Shown here one piece after another: positions 5,474 to 6,770 of a stretch of 6,770 bases of DNA; the first letter of the stretch is position 1, and each line of letters opens with the position of its first letter. The position numbers and the translations under genes were made by a program. This DNA comes from PBB1 sp043749095 (lineage in GTDB: Bacteria; Pseudomonadota; Gammaproteobacteria; Burkholderiales; Burkholderiaceae_C): assembly GCA_043749095.1 (NCBI GenBank), contig JAYVEB010000022.1:1-6770 (forward strand). The letters run 5' to 3'. Below the pieces are notes generated by a model, which did no database searches, was not told the DNA's origin, and saw nothing but the letters and a program-made list of their open reading frames with translations.

Positions 5474-6766
5474 TCATCGCAGCGCCAGGTGCCGATCCTC
5501 GGCGCGCAGCAGCACCTCGAGGCACTGGTCGCGAATGCCGTAGAAAGCCTTGATGTCGTCGATCTGCGCCCACACCGCACCAGCCGGCTGCGGCCGCGCG
5601 CGCTTGACGGCCAGGATCATCTTGTTCTTCTGCGTGTGTTCGAGCGCCACGAACTCGAACACCTGCGTGTCGTAACCGCAGGCGTCGAGCAGCATCGCGC
5701 GCAGGCCGTCGGTCAGCATCTCCGCCTGCTGGCCCAGGTGCACGCCATGCTGCAGGATCGGCCGCAGCGGGTGCGGGCTCAGCAGCTGCGGTCGCAACTC
5801 CTTGTGGCAGCACGGCGAGCACAGGATGATGGCCGCGCCGCCGCGCAAGCCCAGGTGAATCGCGTGGTCGGTCGCGGTGTCGCAGGCGTGCAGCGCGATC
5901 ATCACGTCGATCGGCTGCACCGCGCGGCTGCGCACATCGCCCTCGTCGAAGCACAGGCCGGCGAGGCCCAGTTGCGCCACCACCGCATTGCCCAGCCGCA
6001 CCATGTCGGGCCGCAGCTCGACCCCGGTGACCTGGGCATCGATGCCCGGCTGTTGCAACAGGTGGTCGTGCACCGCAAACGTCAGGTAACCCTTGCCGGC
6101 ACCGAAATCGACGACGCGCACCGGCCGCGTTGCACCCGTCTGCGCCGGCGCGGCATCGAGCAGATGAGATGCCTGCAGCGCAGCAGCGAACACCTCGACG
6201 AACTTGTTGATCTGCTTCCATTTGCGCGACATCGCCGGCACCACCGTGTGCTGCGCGGTGGTGACGCCGAGCGCGGTCAGGAACGGTCGGGTCACGTCGA
6301 CGGTGCGGTGCTTCTCGCGGTCGTGCGCGCTGGCGGGTCTGCGTGCATCGGGAGCGCTGGTCGTCGCGAGCTCGTCCGCCGCGTCGGGAATCACCGGCCG
6401 ACGGCGCAGGGTGCAGACGCCGCGCTGGCTGATCATCAGCTTGACCACCGCATCGCGCGTGTGCAGCTGGGCATGGCGAAACACCGGCCCGAGCAGCTCG
6501 GCCAGCCGCTGCAGCGCGGCAGCGATCGGCAGGTTCTTCGTCTCGTCGCGGGTGGCATATCGGTAGACGAACGACAGGCAAGGCGACTCACGCAGCACGA
6601 TGGGCCGTGCACTGACACGCTTCAGGTCGGCCTCGGGCCCGAAATGTTTGGCTAGCCGCAGCGACTCGAAGCCGCCGTCGTCGAGGCTCGCTGCGCACAG
6701 CGCGATGAAGCGGGCCAGCGTGGCCGCGCCTGGGGAGCTTGCCGGCAAGGTATCGCGTGAAGTCAT
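5474..6766 (-). CDS. SAM-dependent methyltransferase, Methyltransf_32 type
   Basis: This is a 430-residue cytosolic protein with a Rossmann-fold methyltransferase domain in its second half. SAM-binding motif I is VVDFGAGKGYLTFA (218-231), and E250 in TGVELRP is the expected acidic residue contacting the ribose. ALHACDTATD (291-300) and SPCCHKEL (317-324) follow. The combination of D-F-G-x-G-K-G, L-H-x-C and C-C-x-K is typical of the PF13679 group that includes eukaryotic METTL25 and RRNAD1. The N-terminal about 200 residues are an accessory region, with RKWKQINKFVEVF (181-193) just before the domain; residues 125-160 look like a disordered linker. The substrate is not known: RNA or protein are both possible. 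The ATG at 6766 is 4 bases from the window edge, so the Shine-Dalgarno and any longer start cannot be judged. It is followed by the Lon-domain gene after 45 bases. Confidence 0.87.
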   Translation of the reverse strand: MTSRDTLPASSPGAATLARFIALCAASLDDGGFESLRLAKHFGPEADLKRVSARPIVLRESPCLSFVYRYATRDETKNLPIAAALQRLAELLGPVFRHAQLHTRDAVVKLMISQRGVCTLRRRPVIPDAADELATTSAPDARRPASAHDREKHRTVDVTRPFLTALGVTTAQHTVVPAMSRKWKQINKFVEVFAAALQASHLLDAAPAQTGATRPVRVVDFGAGKGYLTFAVHDHLLQQPGIDAQVTGVELRPDMVRLGNAVVAQLGLAGLCFDEGDVRSRAVQPIDVMIALHACDTATDHAIHLGLRGGAAIILCSPCCHKELRPQLLSPHPLRPILQHGVHLGQQAEMLTDGLRAMLLDACGYDTQVFEFVALEHTQKNKMILAVKRARPQPAGAVWAQIDDIKAFYGIRDQCLEVLLRAEDRHLALR

Positions 6767-6770
6767 GGGA

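Noticed and set aside
5042..6655. A 537-codon plus-strand open frame opposite the methyltransferase and Lon-domain genes
   Set aside because: It is His/Gln/Arg-rich with no domain, and lies antisense to two genes with clear family motifs. Long antisense frames are expected in high-GC coding sequence.
1..6770. Mobile element, prophage, CRISPR or known defence system
   Set aside because: No transposase, integrase, terminal repeats, spaced direct repeats or defence hallmark genes are visible, and codon bias is uniform. The WYL regulator alone is not evidence of a defence island.

Overview
The window looks like an ordinary chromosomal stretch from a high-GC betaproteobacterium, probably Burkholderiales of the Leptothrix/Rubrivivax/Comamonadaceae kind. 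This is inferred from the strong GC bias at third codon positions and from the overall look of the WYL regulator, OpgD and the small hypothetical proteins; no marker gene fixes the taxon. I count eight protein genes, two of them touching the window edges. There is no recognisable mobile element, tRNA, rRNA, CRISPR array or phage gene.

Layout. Positions 1-1936 carry three genes on the minus strand, read right to left: a WYL-domain transcriptional regulator (926-1936), a small DUF427 protein (586-864), and the 5' part of opgD, a Tat-exported periplasmic glucan biosynthesis protein (1-583, continuing off the window). DUF427 and opgD are 2 bases apart and probably co-transcribed. On the other side of a 174-base divergent spacer, a 388-residue protein of unknown function (2111-3277, plus) carries a degenerate HNH-like signature. 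The spacer holds two near-identical 15-base palindromes placed symmetrically around an AT-rich core. This is the most striking non-coding structure here and a good candidate for the operators of the WYL regulator.

The unknown gene converges on a 145-residue conserved-looking hypothetical (3322-3759, minus). That gene diverges from a PAP2-family membrane phosphatase (4007-4702, plus), whose leader contains a perfect 10-bp hairpin. The phosphatase converges, with only 12 bases between stops, on a two-gene minus-strand unit: a SAM-dependent methyltransferase of the Methyltransf_32 (METTL25/RRNAD1-like) type (5474-6766), then a stand-alone Lon N-terminal-domain protein (4715-5428). Both convergent junctions have GC-rich hairpins without U-tracts.

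Functional reading. OpgD and the PAP2 protein point to envelope glucan and lipid or phosphate metabolism; the other genes look like housekeeping or regulatory genes. I did not find a convincing new multi-gene system. The most testable lead is the WYL regulator / paired-palindrome / HNH-like-protein divergon. All eight genes appear intact where visible.
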